A stretch of DNA of 64,000 nt, from assembly GCA_050952125.1 (NCBI GenBank), contig JBMNKK010000003.1, positions 620,001 to 684,000 on the forward strand, given 5' to 3'. The position numbers and the translations under genes are program-made. A model generated the notes under the pieces. That model worked only from the letters and a program-made list of their open reading frames with translations. It was not told where the DNA came from and made no database searches. This document shows, in pieces, positions 1-10,057 of this stretch (positions are counted from its first letter, which is position 1; each line of letters starts with the position of its first letter). Source of the stretch: UBA3951 sp050952125. Its GTDB lineage: Bacteria > Bacillota > Sulfobacillia > Fermentithermobacillales > Fermentithermobacillaceae.

Positions 1-2313
1 GCGGCGTTTTCATTGTGGCTTTCAGTCCCCTCTACTTCGGGGTAGTCACTGCAACCGATGGCGAACGCCTTGGGTATGATGCCTGCGGCTCAGAGCTTTC
101 AGTCCCCTCTACTTCGGGGTAGTCACTGCAACCCTTTGGGCGCTGCAGACCAGGGGCCTGTCACATACGGTGCATCTTTCAGTCCCCTCTACTTCGGGGT
201 AGTCACTGCAACGATGCGTCACCTGATGGCCAGACTACCGCTCGAAGAGAAACTTTCAGTCCCCTCTACTTCGGGGTAGTCACTGCAACACAACCACCGG
301 GCGTATGGTATCCAGCGCTCAAGTCGCCGCCTTTCAGTCCCCTCTACTTCGGGGTAGTCACTGCAACGCTCATACCGTTCCTGATTCAGGAGTGTCGCCA
401 CGGCTTTCAGTCCCCTCTACTTCGGGGTAGTCACTGCAACCCCGTGTATCTCAGCATCTATGACTCAACGGGTGCTTTCAGTCCCCTCTACTTCGGGGTA
501 GTCACTGCAACTTGAGCGAAATCCAACAGAAACTATTCCCGCCATGACCGCCTTTCAGTCCCCTCTACTTCGGGGTAGTCACTGCAACCGGAAAAGCAGT
601 TGGCCCTCCGACCTATCTTGGGCTCGACCTTCTTTCAGTCCCCTCTACTTCGGGGTAGTCACTGCAACACTCTGGCGCCCGGCTATGGCGCACAGCCGTA
701 ACTCTCAGCGCACTTTCAGTCCCCTCTACTTCGGGGTAGTCACTGCAACAAGAGCAGGCCACCACTCGCTCACACCAAATCAAACGGAGTTCTTTCAGTC
801 CCCTCTACTTCGGGGTAGTCACTGCAACCTGGAGAACCGCCTAGCCTGTGCCTGCCGCCCACCATGACCCGCTTTCAGTCCCCTCTACTTCGGGGTAGTC
901 ACTGCAACCCAGGCGTAAGAACCTATCGCCCTCGTCACGGCGGTAACTGCCTTTCAGTCCCCTCTACTTCGGGGTAGTCACTGCAACCCCAGACGGGCGC
1001 GTCAGATCGCAGCCGGCGGAGCTCCTGCGGCTTTCAGTCCCCTCTACTTCGGGGTAGTCACTGCAACGTTATGAACACGCCGCGCCATGCTCCGATAGGC
1101 GCGGCGAGTCCTTTCAGTCCCCTCTACTTCGGGGTAGTCACTGCAACCAAGCTGGTCACCCAAAACCAGGAAGCCGTCCCAGGTGCCGTGGGCTTTCAGT
1201 CCCCTCTACTTCGGGGTAGTCACTGCAACTTCAGTCGAGACTGACCACGCGCGCCAGCGACATGGAGTTCTTTCAGTCCCCTCTACTTCGGGGTAGTCAC
1301 TGCAACCGCAGCCTTGCAGCCGACGAATACTACGCCACCTGCTAGTCTTTCAGTCCCCTCTACTTCGGGGTAGTCACTGCAACGCCGATACCGTGGGCGA
1401 CTGGGACAACGGCAGTCAGACGGTAGCTTTCAGTCCCCTCTACTTCGGGGTAGTCACTGCAACTTGCGCGGGAAAGACTCGTATGCGGTCGGCTCGTCTA
1501 TGCCTTTCAGTCCCCTCTACTTCGGGGTAGTCACTGCAACGCACCCGCACCGAGGCCTGGCTGGCGAGTGAGCACAATCGCCTTTCAGTCCCCTCTACTT
1601 CGGGGTAGTCACTGCAACCGCCGTAATCGACGGTCACGGTCGCACCGACGGGTGCGTAGCTTTCAGTCCCCTCTACTTCGGGGTAGTCACTGCAACTCCG
1701 GTAGTCCTGTATGGGCCGAACACGGCTCTCGGCATGTCTGCTTTCAGTCCCCTCTACTTCGGGGTAGTCACTGCAACTAGGAGCGGACCGAGTACTCTTG
1801 CCCAAGGATCGATCTAGCCGCTTTCAGTCCCCTCTACTTCGGGGTAGTCACTGCAACTAGCTCAACATGTCACCTCCTGAGAGTCCTAAGATCCTGTGCT
1901 TTCAGTCCCCTCTACTTCGGGGTAGTCACTGCAACATGACGCATGGAGCCGTCGGACTGTCCCCGCCGATCGATCCCTTTCAGTCCCCTCTACTTCGGGG
2001 TAGTCACTGCAACACTTCTTACTCCATGATCCGCCTCAGTCCAGTATGGAGGACCTTTCAGTCCCCTCTACTTCGGGGTAGTCACTGCAACCTATAACCC
2101 GTGTGCTGGATGACGTATCAGAGCACTTTCAGTCCCCTCTACTTCGGGGTAGTCACTGCAACCGAAGGTTTCTCATTGGACGGGTTCGGAGTCAGTCTTT
2201 CAGTCCCCTCTACTTCGGGGTAGTCACTGCAACTCGGTCTGTGCGATCTGCGCCAAGTGCTATCGCGGTCCGGCGCCTTTCAGTCCCCTCTACTTCGGGG
2301 TAGTCACTGCAAC
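1..2313 (-). CRISPR. CRISPR array, 30 repeats in window, continues past left edge
   Basis: Thirty apparently identical 37-bp repeats occur, the first at 19-55 and the last at 2277-2313. On the minus strand each begins GTTGCAGTGACTACCCC and ends GGGGACTGAAAG. Spacers are 34-45 bp and all different. The ACTGAAAG end is typical of the 8-nt crRNA 5' handle of Cas6-processed type I systems, so transcription is inferred to run leftward (minus strand), away from the cas genes. Inside the repeat CTAC/GTAG or CCCC/GGGG can pair to form a small hairpin. The leader should therefore lie to the right of 2313, and the old, leader-distal end is outside the window. Uniform repeats suggest an array still being maintained. 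Confidence 0.99.
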
Positions 2314-2490
2314 CGACCTCATTCGTGAGACCAGACTAGGTGTCTAGCAGCCATATTCAGCCAGCGAAAATCCCTATCCTAGCGAAATCCTTCGACGCAA
2401 GCAAGACCGCGTAGGAAGGCGGGGTTCCGTCGAAGTTCTCCTGATCAACATAATCCCTGCTCAACTTCCCGACCTCCTCTTGACGCGTGG
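2314..2490 (-). promoter_or_regulatory. Presumed CRISPR leader
   Basis: Non-coding sequence next to the newest repeat, inferred from repeat orientation. It contains a near-perfect direct repeat (AGCGAAAATCC, then AGCGAAATCC, 2373-2391). The 10-mer GTCGAAGTTC at 2429-2438 recurs at 2538-2547. I could not identify a convincing -35/-10 pair, so the promoter position is not called. Confidence 0.5.
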
Positions 2491-2491
2491 C

Positions 2492-2531
2492 GAAAAATCC
2501 GTTCCCTTGCCCCGAAAGCCGGGGCAACGGG
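2492..2531 (-). terminator. Possible intrinsic terminator at the end of the cas operon
   Basis: An inverted repeat TTGCCCCG/CGGGGCAA (2507-2514 with 2520-2527) has a 5-nt loop and partly paired CCC/GGG flanks. On the minus strand it is followed within ten bases by ATTTTT. It would stop transcripts leaving cas6 before they enter the leader. The T tract is displaced from the stem, so the call is moderate. Confidence 0.45.
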
Positions 2532-2664
2532 CACTCAGTCGAAGTTCACTCTTTCTTGTGGGCCATTATACTCATCAGCCTACACTCTCAAGTCAGGACT
2601 AACCGAAACCAAACATAGCCCCTCTGCCTACGAGTTAGTCAGGCGCCTAGAGCCTAGCGGCCAA

Positions 2665-2773
2665 AACGATCCTCTCTCGGTGTACGTTACGACTGCAGAA
2701 GGTGATGACCGCTGAACTGTCTATACAAGACTTTCACCCCGACGTACTCGGTGAGGAGGTGGCCCGATGCAAC
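2665..2773 (-). ncRNA. Degenerate CRISPR repeat-spacer-repeat element (CreA/CreR-like candidate)
   Basis: Starting 27 nt after the cas6 stop, the minus strand reads a 43-nt repeat-like block (2773-2731). Its first six bases (GTTGCA) and last ten (GGGGTGAAAG) match the array repeat apart from a missing AC in GGGGACTGAAAG, and its middle can form a CCGA/TCGG hairpin. After about 32-34 nt of unique sequence a weaker second block (about 2699-2665) shares TGCAGT and CCGAgAGAGG with the repeat. This repeat-spacer-repeat layout beside cas genes is the architecture described for crRNA-like regulators and CreA antitoxin RNAs. It could also be a decayed old repeat pair. Expression and target are unknown. 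Confidence 0.4.
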
Positions 2774-2799
2774 CTGCAAGAGATGTGGCTGACTATTGA

Positions 2800-3798
2800 T
2801 TACCACTCAACAACATAGTGCCCCAATCCAAACGTGGCCCCTTTCCCTACGCTGACAACGGAACCGTAAAGCAGCAAGGCGAGAAAAGGCTTGAGATCCC
2901 CGGTGTACCTCATTCTGCCAACAAAGCCATCGAAATCCATAATGGTCTTTGATCTGCCCGAATACCGACGCCACTCCTGCCAACGGACGTTGATATTCTC
3001 ATCGCAAATTTTCTTCGCCGCCTCAACAAGATCGACAAAGGGTATGTCGATGTCTTTCGCCTGATAGAAATAGGAAAGCGTTGATAGCCGCCTCAACAGA
3101 TTGCGGATCAACACGTGGAAAACCGGCACACGAACAAAGGAATTCTCGTACTTGAGTCTGGTTATGCTCCGAAATTCGACAGTCAGAGAGTCCCTTGATA
3201 GACACGCGGCACGCGCCTCTATAGATTCACCTGTGACGGTATGCTGGCTGGTGCCATCGACAAGATTGACTCTGCCATCAAACACTGTGTGGCTGTACAT
3301 GCCAAAAGGATCTAGCGCGACCACTGATTCGACATTTACCTTAGCTCGCTTCCCTTCATACCAAAGGCCAAAACCACTTTCACCCAGCATCTTGACGGTC
3401 ACTATGAAGTAGGGAAGGTACTTGATTGCACTTCCCACCAATACCATATCCCATTCGAAATGCTCTCCGGGCATAATCACTATCCTAGGATCAGGGCGCG
3501 GCCTAAGAACAAATGGCCGCGGTATATCCTGAAGATTTCGTAATCGCTGCGCCCCTTCTGGTGGGGAAGGCTCGAAAATGGCTTTGTATGGACATTCTGG
3601 CGCAGCCAGGCATCGGCCACAGGATTCATCGGTTCGTCTCGCGGTATAAACGCGACCCCTGTCCCTGAAACAGGTAAGGCGCCTAAAAGCTGTCCCAAAT
3701 CCCCCTCTTAACACGCCACCCTTGAACTCAGGGAGATGTAACGGATCAACGGGACTCATTACAAACCGATATACACCCAATTCAAGCCCCTCAAGCAA
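2800..3798 (-). CDS. cas6: CRISPR RNA endonuclease Cas6
   Basis: 332 aa. RAMP-fold endoribonuclease expected to cut the array transcript within each repeat, leaving the ACTGAAAG handle. Visible features are an N-terminal LPEFKGGVLRGGFG segment, a Cys cluster CGRCLAAPEC near residues 60-70 that is common in this Cas6 group, and the C-terminal glycine-rich loop GKGATFGLGHY near residue 318. The start is TTG at 3798, preceded by GGGAGGAAGGACACG. It is the last gene of the cas operon, 71 bp after cas5. Catalytic residues cannot be assigned from sequence alone. Family assignment rests on the glycine-rich motif, length and position. Confidence 0.9.
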   Translation of the reverse strand: MLEGLELGVYRFVMSPVDPLHLPEFKGGVLRGGFGTAFRRLTCFRDRGRVYTARRTDESCGRCLAAPECPYKAIFEPSPPEGAQRLRNLQDIPRPFVLRPRPDPRIVIMPGEHFEWDMVLVGSAIKYLPYFIVTVKMLGESGFGLWYEGKRAKVNVESVVALDPFGMYSHTVFDGRVNLVDGTSQHTVTGESIEARAACLSRDSLTVEFRSITRLKYENSFVRVPVFHVLIRNLLRRLSTLSYFYQAKDIDIPFVDLVEAAKKICDENINVRWQEWRRYSGRSKTIMDFDGFVGRMRYTGDLKPFLALLLYGSVVSVGKGATFGLGHYVVEW

Positions 3799-3869
3799 CG
3801 TGTCCTTCCTCCCTGTCTTTTCTATGACAATTGCGCAGGGGGCTCACGCCCCCTGACCACCTCAACGTC

Positions 3870-4589
3870 TCACACCATTCTCATGTAGTGGGTATATGCT
3901 TTGCTGCTGCTCTTGACCTTGTAAGGCAGAAGATACGGCTTAACAGTTCTGTGTTTGCCGATAGCCTTGGTGGAATACGTGTTGATCCGTTCGAAGAGAT
4001 CCGCGCTGTCGGTTTCAACCAACTCGTCTAGGAACTGCGTGACCTGGTAGCACGATACATCGGGCACGGAACCCGGCATCGGTGCGGTAAACCCTGACGG
4101 AAGCCGAGTCTCATGCCAAGCCCCGACAAACTGAAAGAAGCTCCCCCGTTTGCCAAGATAGTTGATATGGCGAAGAGCTTGAACAACATTCTGGATCTCT
4201 TCCAAGCTGAGGGACGTCACGCAAATAGCAACTTCGAGGGTTCCCAAGTAAAAACAGAATTCCCTGAAGGCAATGGACGAGATATACGGTTCTTCGGGAG
4301 AAGGCTCCTTAGGCTGCCTCCTCACCTTCACAAACGTATTTGTCACTACCGCATGCTCGGGAGGTCGAAGCCGTACTTCGGCGCTCTTGATACTATCTAG
4401 GATCCTCCTCGCGAACGTTTCTCCATCAGCCCTAAATGCAGCGTCCACCAGAGCCAGCTTGACCGCATAGGGCGTGGGAACAAGCAGTGTCTTGGCAGCA
4501 CTCGATGTCGCGATAGACATGCGCAGAGAGAATAGCGTCACTGGCTTGAAACTGGCAAGCAACCACTTCTCACCCGACTCGCTTGTCAT
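3870..4589 (-). CDS. cas5: Cascade subunit Cas5 (type I-A-like)
   Basis: 239 aa. RAMP protein expected to cap the 5' handle of the crRNA in the Cascade complex. The N-terminal half has the PYAVKLALVDAAF segment seen in Cas5a-type proteins, and a glycine-containing YLGKRGSFFQF stretch lies near residue 145. The ATG at 4589 follows GAGAGGTGGGACA. It lies 14 bp downstream of cas7 and upstream of cas6, the usual cas7-cas5-cas6 order. It is shorter than many Cas5 proteins but typical of subtype I-A. Confidence 0.85.
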   Translation of the reverse strand: MTSESGEKWLLASFKPVTLFSLRMSIATSSAAKTLLVPTPYAVKLALVDAAFRADGETFARRILDSIKSAEVRLRPPEHAVVTNTFVKVRRQPKEPSPEEPYISSIAFREFCFYLGTLEVAICVTSLSLEEIQNVVQALRHINYLGKRGSFFQFVGAWHETRLPSGFTAPMPGSVPDVSCYQVTQFLDELVETDSADLFERINTYSTKAIGKHRTVKPYLLPYKVKSSSKAYTHYMRMV

Positions 4590-4603
4590 TGTCCCACCTC
4601 TCT

Positions 4604-5569
4604 TCAGAGTTCGCTTTCACGTGTGATCCTTGTCATCACTTCAGCAAAGCCGCCAACGGAAGCGAACCGATAGAGACTGATGACACCGGGGGCGAGTTCG
4701 TTCAGACTACCAGCTATTGTCTCAATCTCGCTTATGTAGCTAGCATCAAGAGCACTGGCGGCGGGAGCTGGGAACGAACCACTCGAGAGAGTAACGCACC
4801 CCTCGAATCCAAGCACGTGAGGGTTCTGCGTATTGCGATGAGCACCGGTCGGCTTCAAGAACGTGTTGAGAATGCTAGTTAGCAGCGCTTGTGCACGACG
4901 CAGTCGCTCTTCGTGGGACATCGCATAAGTCAAAGTAATGTCATTCCGACCTAGCCGGTACAAGTCTACGTTCAGCACTACAGCATAACGCCCCGAAGAC
5001 GCTGGGCGATGGAAGATGTTCTGCCCCACGTTGGCAGCTCCAGTGGCATCGCCAGCTCCTTTGCCGCGTCCTTCGGGGGCATACTTCACATGAAAATAGG
5101 ATTCTGTGACCGTCTCCTCTGGACGTCCCACCAACCACCCAAACTCCACCAACGACTTGCGTCCTATGGCTCGCTTTTTGCCGCCAATTTCGCTAGTAAT
5201 GAGTATACCTTCGCAGTCGTCAAGAATGCAGGTTTGAATCGCTTTCGTGAGTATCTCATTGTCAGCGACACCGGTCTCAAAGGACCCGGCAAAATCCTGA
5301 TCAGCGACTATGCGGTTGGCGTCGAAGTACTTACAGGGTCCGCAAAGAGGCAAGCCCTTCTCAAGAGATATCTGATACAGATGCTGGGCTTGTATGTGCT
5401 TAAGCATGTCTCCCGAAATGGCATTGACAGAATGAATCTGACCATTCTTGTCTACAACCTGCACCTGTCTGGTCTCCAGATAGTTGCCTTCGCTTCCCTC
5501 GTTGTTAAGGGAGTGCATTTCCAGAGTCATCAAACCCGAAATCGCTAGACTATTGATCTTCACGGTCAT
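4604..5569 (-). CDS. cas7: Cascade backbone Cas7 (Csa2/DevR family)
   Basis: 321 aa from the chosen ATG at 5569, which is preceded by AAAGGGGGAGA; a longer reading to 5641 lacks such a site. The N-terminus SLAISGLMTLEMHSLNNEG followed by an ETRQVQ segment and SGDMLKHIQAQHL is characteristic of the DevR/Csa2 Cas7 family. These proteins polymerise along the crRNA spacer. A CGPCKYF motif lies near residue 75 of this start. The start overlaps the end of the upstream large-subunit gene by 20 bp, implying translational coupling. Family identity is confident; the subtype (I-A) comes from the neighbours. Confidence 0.92.
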   Translation of the reverse strand: MTVKINSLAISGLMTLEMHSLNNEGSEGNYLETRQVQVVDKNGQIHSVNAISGDMLKHIQAQHLYQISLEKGLPLCGPCKYFDANRIVADQDFAGSFETGVADNEILTKAIQTCILDDCEGILITSEIGGKKRAIGRKSLVEFGWLVGRPEETVTESYFHVKYAPEGRGKGAGDATGAANVGQNIFHRPASSGRYAVVLNVDLYRLGRNDITLTYAMSHEERLRRAQALLTSILNTFLKPTGAHRNTQNPHVLGFEGCVTLSSGSFPAPAASALDASYISEIETIAGSLNELAPGVISLYRFASVGGFAEVMTRITRESEL

Positions 5570-7256
5570 TCTCCCCCTTTGGCTCGAGTGCATATCCGTA
5601 AGCCAACAGCAACATTCCCACGAGTTCTGAACTCTTATCATCCTGGATCAAGTCAAGCAACTGATTGAGGTGTTCGGTATACACGTACGGTCGCATCTCT
5701 TTACCTTGTTCAGCATGTTTGGCAGTTTCCGAGTTGTAGCGCTGCACGAAATCGGCCAGTTCCTTGATAAACTCATCACGATGCTTAGCCTTCCGTTTCC
5801 AGTCTTGAGCAAGTCCATACTGGATGTCAAATACGACCCGTCCGGTCTTTGCCTTACGTATCTGTGCCTTTATCGTGGCTCGTCTTACCGCCGCGGCAAC
5901 TGCATCGAACCCCTGATTATCAATGATTTCTCTGACAGACGGATAACTCATAAGCAACCTCCTTAAGTTGTCAGTAGAAAACGTTGCCGTGTACTTGCCC
6001 ACCGCCAACTTGTGCATCATACCGATGTCATAGCAAGTAAAGAAATCTAGCGCATCGCTCAACAGCCCGCTCGATAAGAAGTCTCGATATCGAAGCAATA
6101 CGCCTACATCCTCTGAGTGACTTTCGTCCAGACTTCGGATCGCTTTCTCATGCTCGTCTAGAATGGATAGCCATTCTTCCGCGCTGTGCCTATCCACAAT
6201 GGGAAACCAACCCGGAACACCTATTAAGGAAAGGTTCATCACAGCTGAGGCTGTGCCCAGATTCTTGAAGTAAGCTACATGCAATCCTGCTACTATCTGC
6301 CTGGGATTAAGTCCTCCAAAGCGGAACCGCCCAGAGCCAGCGTGTAGCTCTTCAGAATGGGCAATCAGCTCTCTCGCAACTGTGAGCACCCCGCGGACAT
6401 CAACCGCAAGAGAACCCCACAGATTAGCTCTCAGCAGGGCATCACGGACTATCGACAGCATAGGCACGTCTATCTCCCCTGGAGCTAGGACCATCACCTT
6501 GGTGTCATCACCCACTGGTCGCGAGACCAGGCAGTGCTCCATGGCACGGTACCTCATCCATTCGCTAAACCAATCGACCATGCGATCGGGAAGCGCCCCA
6601 AGCGACGTACCGTCAGGTTTCGGCCTGTTGATGCCTTTGCCAGCCACTGGATTGAAGAACTGCAGTGAAGAGACTGCCTTCTTAAAACGTGACTCGTCAG
6701 GAGATCGTCCATCACTGATGAGTCCAAGGCGTCTGGCAACCATTTGCGCGAACGTAGGTGACGCTCCTAAGGCCTTGTGCAAGTTGTTGTAGGCGTTAGA
6801 ACCCATACGCAGGGCGCTAAACGACTTTATCACTGAGAGGTCGAAAGGCGGCTCCTCGGGACGAATTCCGCCAGCTACCTCAATCACTGCTTGAGCAGCA
6901 CGCGATCGGCTCTGCCGGCGGCCGATCTGCCTGGTTGCCTTCTGATAATCACGGTAGACCTTCTCTGCCTCTCGCGCTGCTTGATAGTCATACACTGTAG
7001 CTCCGGAAGGCACGCTATCGGTCGATTTGAAACGAATAAACCGATATCCGGGATCCGCGGGCATACCCAACACCTGTTCCGCAGTGATCGGCTCACTACA
7101 CGTCAGTTCGTAATGGTCGCCACAGTCTTTGATGACGGTCCGCCTGCTCTTGCCTTGCGAAGGCACACGGTCCAACAGGTGGGCTGTCCCAACAGCAACC
7201 AGTGCATCAGCATAAGAGCCTGTCAACTTAGGTACGACCCAGCAATCCTTGTTCAT
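5550..7256 (-). CDS. Candidate Cascade large subunit (Cas8a-like)
   Basis: 568 aa, with no motif I recognise. Assignment as the large subunit, which recognises the PAM and recruits Cas3, rests on position between cas3 and cas7, on size, and on being the only unassigned effector gene. The ATG at 7256 is preceded by AAGGAGGTGA at good spacing. It overlaps cas3 by 29 bp and cas7 by 20 bp, so all three are probably translationally coupled. No separate Csa5-type small subunit gene is present, so its role may be fused into this C-terminus or absent. Sequence shows lysine/arginine-rich patches (for example QKATRQIGRRQSRSR near residue 110) compatible with nucleic-acid contact. Confidence 0.7.
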   Translation of the reverse strand: MNKDCWVVPKLTGSYADALVAVGTAHLLDRVPSQGKSRRTVIKDCGDHYELTCSEPITAEQVLGMPADPGYRFIRFKSTDSVPSGATVYDYQAAREAEKVYRDYQKATRQIGRRQSRSRAAQAVIEVAGGIRPEEPPFDLSVIKSFSALRMGSNAYNNLHKALGASPTFAQMVARRLGLISDGRSPDESRFKKAVSSLQFFNPVAGKGINRPKPDGTSLGALPDRMVDWFSEWMRYRAMEHCLVSRPVGDDTKVMVLAPGEIDVPMLSIVRDALLRANLWGSLAVDVRGVLTVARELIAHSEELHAGSGRFRFGGLNPRQIVAGLHVAYFKNLGTASAVMNLSLIGVPGWFPIVDRHSAEEWLSILDEHEKAIRSLDESHSEDVGVLLRYRDFLSSGLLSDALDFFTCYDIGMMHKLAVGKYTATFSTDNLRRLLMSYPSVREIIDNQGFDAVAAAVRRATIKAQIRKAKTGRVVFDIQYGLAQDWKRKAKHRDEFIKELADFVQRYNSETAKHAEQGKEMRPYVYTEHLNQLLDLIQDDKSSELVGMLLLAYGYALEPKGENDREDQ

Positions 7257-9798
7257 GTTCACTCACCTCCTTCTGATGGTTAAATGACCTCTGATCTGCC
7301 AGACGAACTCGCCGAACCAAGTACCAGTAGAGAGGTAACAGGTGAGGACTTCCAGTAGCTCTCACTATCGCATGCTCAGCAAATTCCTGTGCATCGCTCC
7401 TCGAAACCAAGTTGGACAAAAAGCCGAGTTGGAGAGGAGGAGAGAGCCGATTCAGAGCCAAGTTAAGTTCCTGCAAAGCACCATCGGCAATAGCGATCGG
7501 TACTCGTGGTTTTTCGGCTTTGGGCGAATGGTGACGTCCTATCGCTGTGACCAGCGCCTGTACAACACCACCTGCTGCTTCTTCTAGCCCTTCGTTCATT
7601 AACGCAGAGTAGAGGCCCTCCGCAACCATGGCTGCCCCCTCCAACGCATGAGGTGGAGGCAAGTGCTGTGGTCGTCTTGCATAATCCTTTTCAGTCTCTG
7701 GACACACGGTGGTGTGGGCAAGCATCACTGTGTCACCAATTGGAATCTCTGGATGACGGTCGCGCTGCCACCTCCTCGCAACGGTTTGCCATTCTGAAGA
7801 GAGCTTCCCCGCATCATGTAGCGTGCAAGCAATAGATGCGAGCCACGAGATTTGCTCGGGAGTCAGACCATATAGCAGGCTTAATCGTTGAGCCGCAGTC
7901 TTGGCGGTCGCATCATAAGATGCCGCAGCCATCAACACGTTGCCAACATGGTCACGGAAAGATTCGACACTGTATGCGTAAGGCTGTCGGGAGTCTCTCC
8001 CACGATAGCTAATTGGCTGGCTGCTTCCCCGGATGCCTATTCTTAAGCCGATATCGGGCCTGTACTCAGCAACAGCAGGCGACAGACAGACCATCCATGC
8101 TGACATGATCTCGTCTACAGACCGAACCTCGGTCCAGCCTAAATCTCCGTTTTCACCTTCTTCGAGTTCTAGTGGCACCCATCCCAGGGGATCGTGGCTC
8201 GCTCTGAGCGCGTTCAGGGAAACGCGAGGAACCGAGACCAAGAATGGCCGTTCATCCAATTTCAGATGTTGGGGCTGGTCGCTCACAAAGACCGTGACTG
8301 AATCGACTCGGCGGATTAGTTCGCTAGTCTGTATTCGTTCGCCGCTGTCCATCACGCGGGAAATAAAGCCAGCCCTCGTTCCTAGCCCTTTGATGACGTC
8401 AAGCAAGATAGAGGACTCAGTCAGATCATGGACGTCTCGAATCAGTCGCCTCTCGTCGTTATAATCTAGAACCGCTCCTTTCCTAGGCAGAGACTGGAGA
8501 AGGTGCTTGGTTCTATCTGTTGCCTCAGCGTCACCCTTCTCTCGGTAGGGCCCCCGGCGCGGCCTTCCATCGACCGTAGTCTGCAGCTCGTATACATAGA
8601 CTGTGCCCCGGTTGCGAGGTGGAGCGTACCGGGCGCACCGACCCGCTCTTTGAACCAGAGAGTTCATGGGGCTGAGTTCGGTGTGAACCTCATCGGCGCT
8701 GATATCCATCCCGGCTTCGATAACCTGCGTCGTGACCAGCACAGCGTTTCCGAATAGTGCCTTAGGACCGAAATATGGACTTAAGACTTTTTCGCCACCT
8801 AACCTATCCGGTCGAGTAAAGCGACTATGCAGAAGCGCAAGTTGGGTCTCGTTCGGGAGCACGTTGATTAGGTCAAGATAGATATCTTGTGCCTTGGAGA
8901 CAGTATTGCAGATGACGAGAGTCCGGGCCGCCTCGTTTTGCTTGAGCAATCGCAGATGGTTTCCTGCGATGTCCTTTGCGTTCATGGGCTTGTCCTTCCA
9001 GATCCATCGTCTCTCCTTGTTCTTATGGCTAGCCATCAAAAGAAGCTCGTCCTGACCCACTGTAATCAGGTCCGCGCCGAAATGATCAGCAAGAATTTGT
9101 GCCGAATCATCGCCCAACGTAGCTGTCATCAACACAAACTGAGTGCAGTCCCTCAATCGAGTTGCCATTTCCAGAAGGGTGGCTCCTGCTCTGAGGGGAT
9201 CGAAAAGATGAATCTCGTCGAATACTACTAGCGCTCCCACTAGAGCTCCGGCGTTGATGTTAGCAAGTCGTGGGCCGAGCGAGACCGGTATGTTCAAATA
9301 GGCGGATAGGAGTTGATCGATCGTGGTAAAGCACAAGTCAGACTCATAATATGGGTCATCTTGCTGCTCTCCAGTTTGAATAGATACAGTAGGTATTCGT
9401 TGACCTCTACAACCCTCAACCTCATCAGTTCGCATCATTCGCTGAATGCCATCTGAAGTGGAGGCAAACAACCCGGAAGCAAGCGCACGTAACGGTAACG
9501 CGTAGAGCAGACGGTCGGCTATAGGTCGTTTCTCCCGAACGGAATGGATGAACGGCAAGACCGCTCCCCATGTCTTCCCAGAGCCTGTGGGAGCCACCAC
9601 TAGCACGTTCTTTCCAGCAAGTATGGCTTCCCCCATTCGTTGCTGGAAAGGAAACATGGCGGTAGACTGGCCCAACACCCGTTCGAAGAAAGGATTTAAG
9701 TCTACTGAAGGCAAGCCGGACTCACTCCTAAGAACAATCTCCGGAACGGTCTGGTGAAATGATATATGACTGGCCCCGTCACGGAGTGTCGGAAACAA
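7228..9798 (-). CDS. cas3: CRISPR nuclease-helicase Cas3 (helicase then HD)
   Basis: 856 aa. Superfamily 2 helicase plus HD nuclease that degrades DNA bound by Cascade. Helicase motifs come first: Walker A APTGSGKT at residues 69-76, DEIH near 215, a TATLG motif III, and motif VI QRAGRCARY. The HD domain follows, with LHDAGKLSSEW near residue 663 and GRHHSP further on. Most Cas3 proteins have HD first; here the order is reversed. The indicated start is a TTG with no strong ribosome site, and TTG or GTG codons a few dozen residues inside are possible. A 259-bp gap separates it from csa1, so a second promoter may lie there. Confidence 0.95.
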   Translation of the reverse strand: MFPTLRDGASHISFHQTVPEIVLRSESGLPSVDLNPFFERVLGQSTAMFPFQQRMGEAILAGKNVLVVAPTGSGKTWGAVLPFIHSVREKRPIADRLLYALPLRALASGLFASTSDGIQRMMRTDEVEGCRGQRIPTVSIQTGEQQDDPYYESDLCFTTIDQLLSAYLNIPVSLGPRLANINAGALVGALVVFDEIHLFDPLRAGATLLEMATRLRDCTQFVLMTATLGDDSAQILADHFGADLITVGQDELLLMASHKNKERRWIWKDKPMNAKDIAGNHLRLLKQNEAARTLVICNTVSKAQDIYLDLINVLPNETQLALLHSRFTRPDRLGGEKVLSPYFGPKALFGNAVLVTTQVIEAGMDISADEVHTELSPMNSLVQRAGRCARYAPPRNRGTVYVYELQTTVDGRPRRGPYREKGDAEATDRTKHLLQSLPRKGAVLDYNDERRLIRDVHDLTESSILLDVIKGLGTRAGFISRVMDSGERIQTSELIRRVDSVTVFVSDQPQHLKLDERPFLVSVPRVSLNALRASHDPLGWVPLELEEGENGDLGWTEVRSVDEIMSAWMVCLSPAVAEYRPDIGLRIGIRGSSQPISYRGRDSRQPYAYSVESFRDHVGNVLMAAASYDATAKTAAQRLSLLYGLTPEQISWLASIACTLHDAGKLSSEWQTVARRWQRDRHPEIPIGDTVMLAHTTVCPETEKDYARRPQHLPPPHALEGAAMVAEGLYSALMNEGLEEAAGGVVQALVTAIGRHHSPKAEKPRVPIAIADGALQELNLALNRLSPPLQLGFLSNLVSRSDAQEFAEHAIVRATGSPHLLPLYWYLVRRVRLADQRSFNHQKEVSEHEQGLLGRT

Positions 9799-10057
9799 AC
9801 GTTCCCATGCGAATTGTCAGTCCCATCTGATCACTCATTAAGTGTTGAATTCAGTGTGACGGCTAGCAGATCCTACCGTGTGACGTCAGAAATCGACAGA
9901 ACAGTGCGACAGGTATCTTCCGGTTTCACTCATCCTTCAGCGACTGCCTCAACTCCATAATCCATGGCTAGAGGTCTTGATGATGTATGTTTCACCATAG
10001 CAGTCCAAGAAATCCTACCGCCGGACCCCGCGAGTCCTGGCACTCCATGCCATACTC

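Noticed and set aside
58..2303. Several open frames inside the CRISPR array
   Set aside because: They translate repeats and spacers (recurring FQSPLLRGSHCN or CSDYPEVEGTE) and have no independent evidence.
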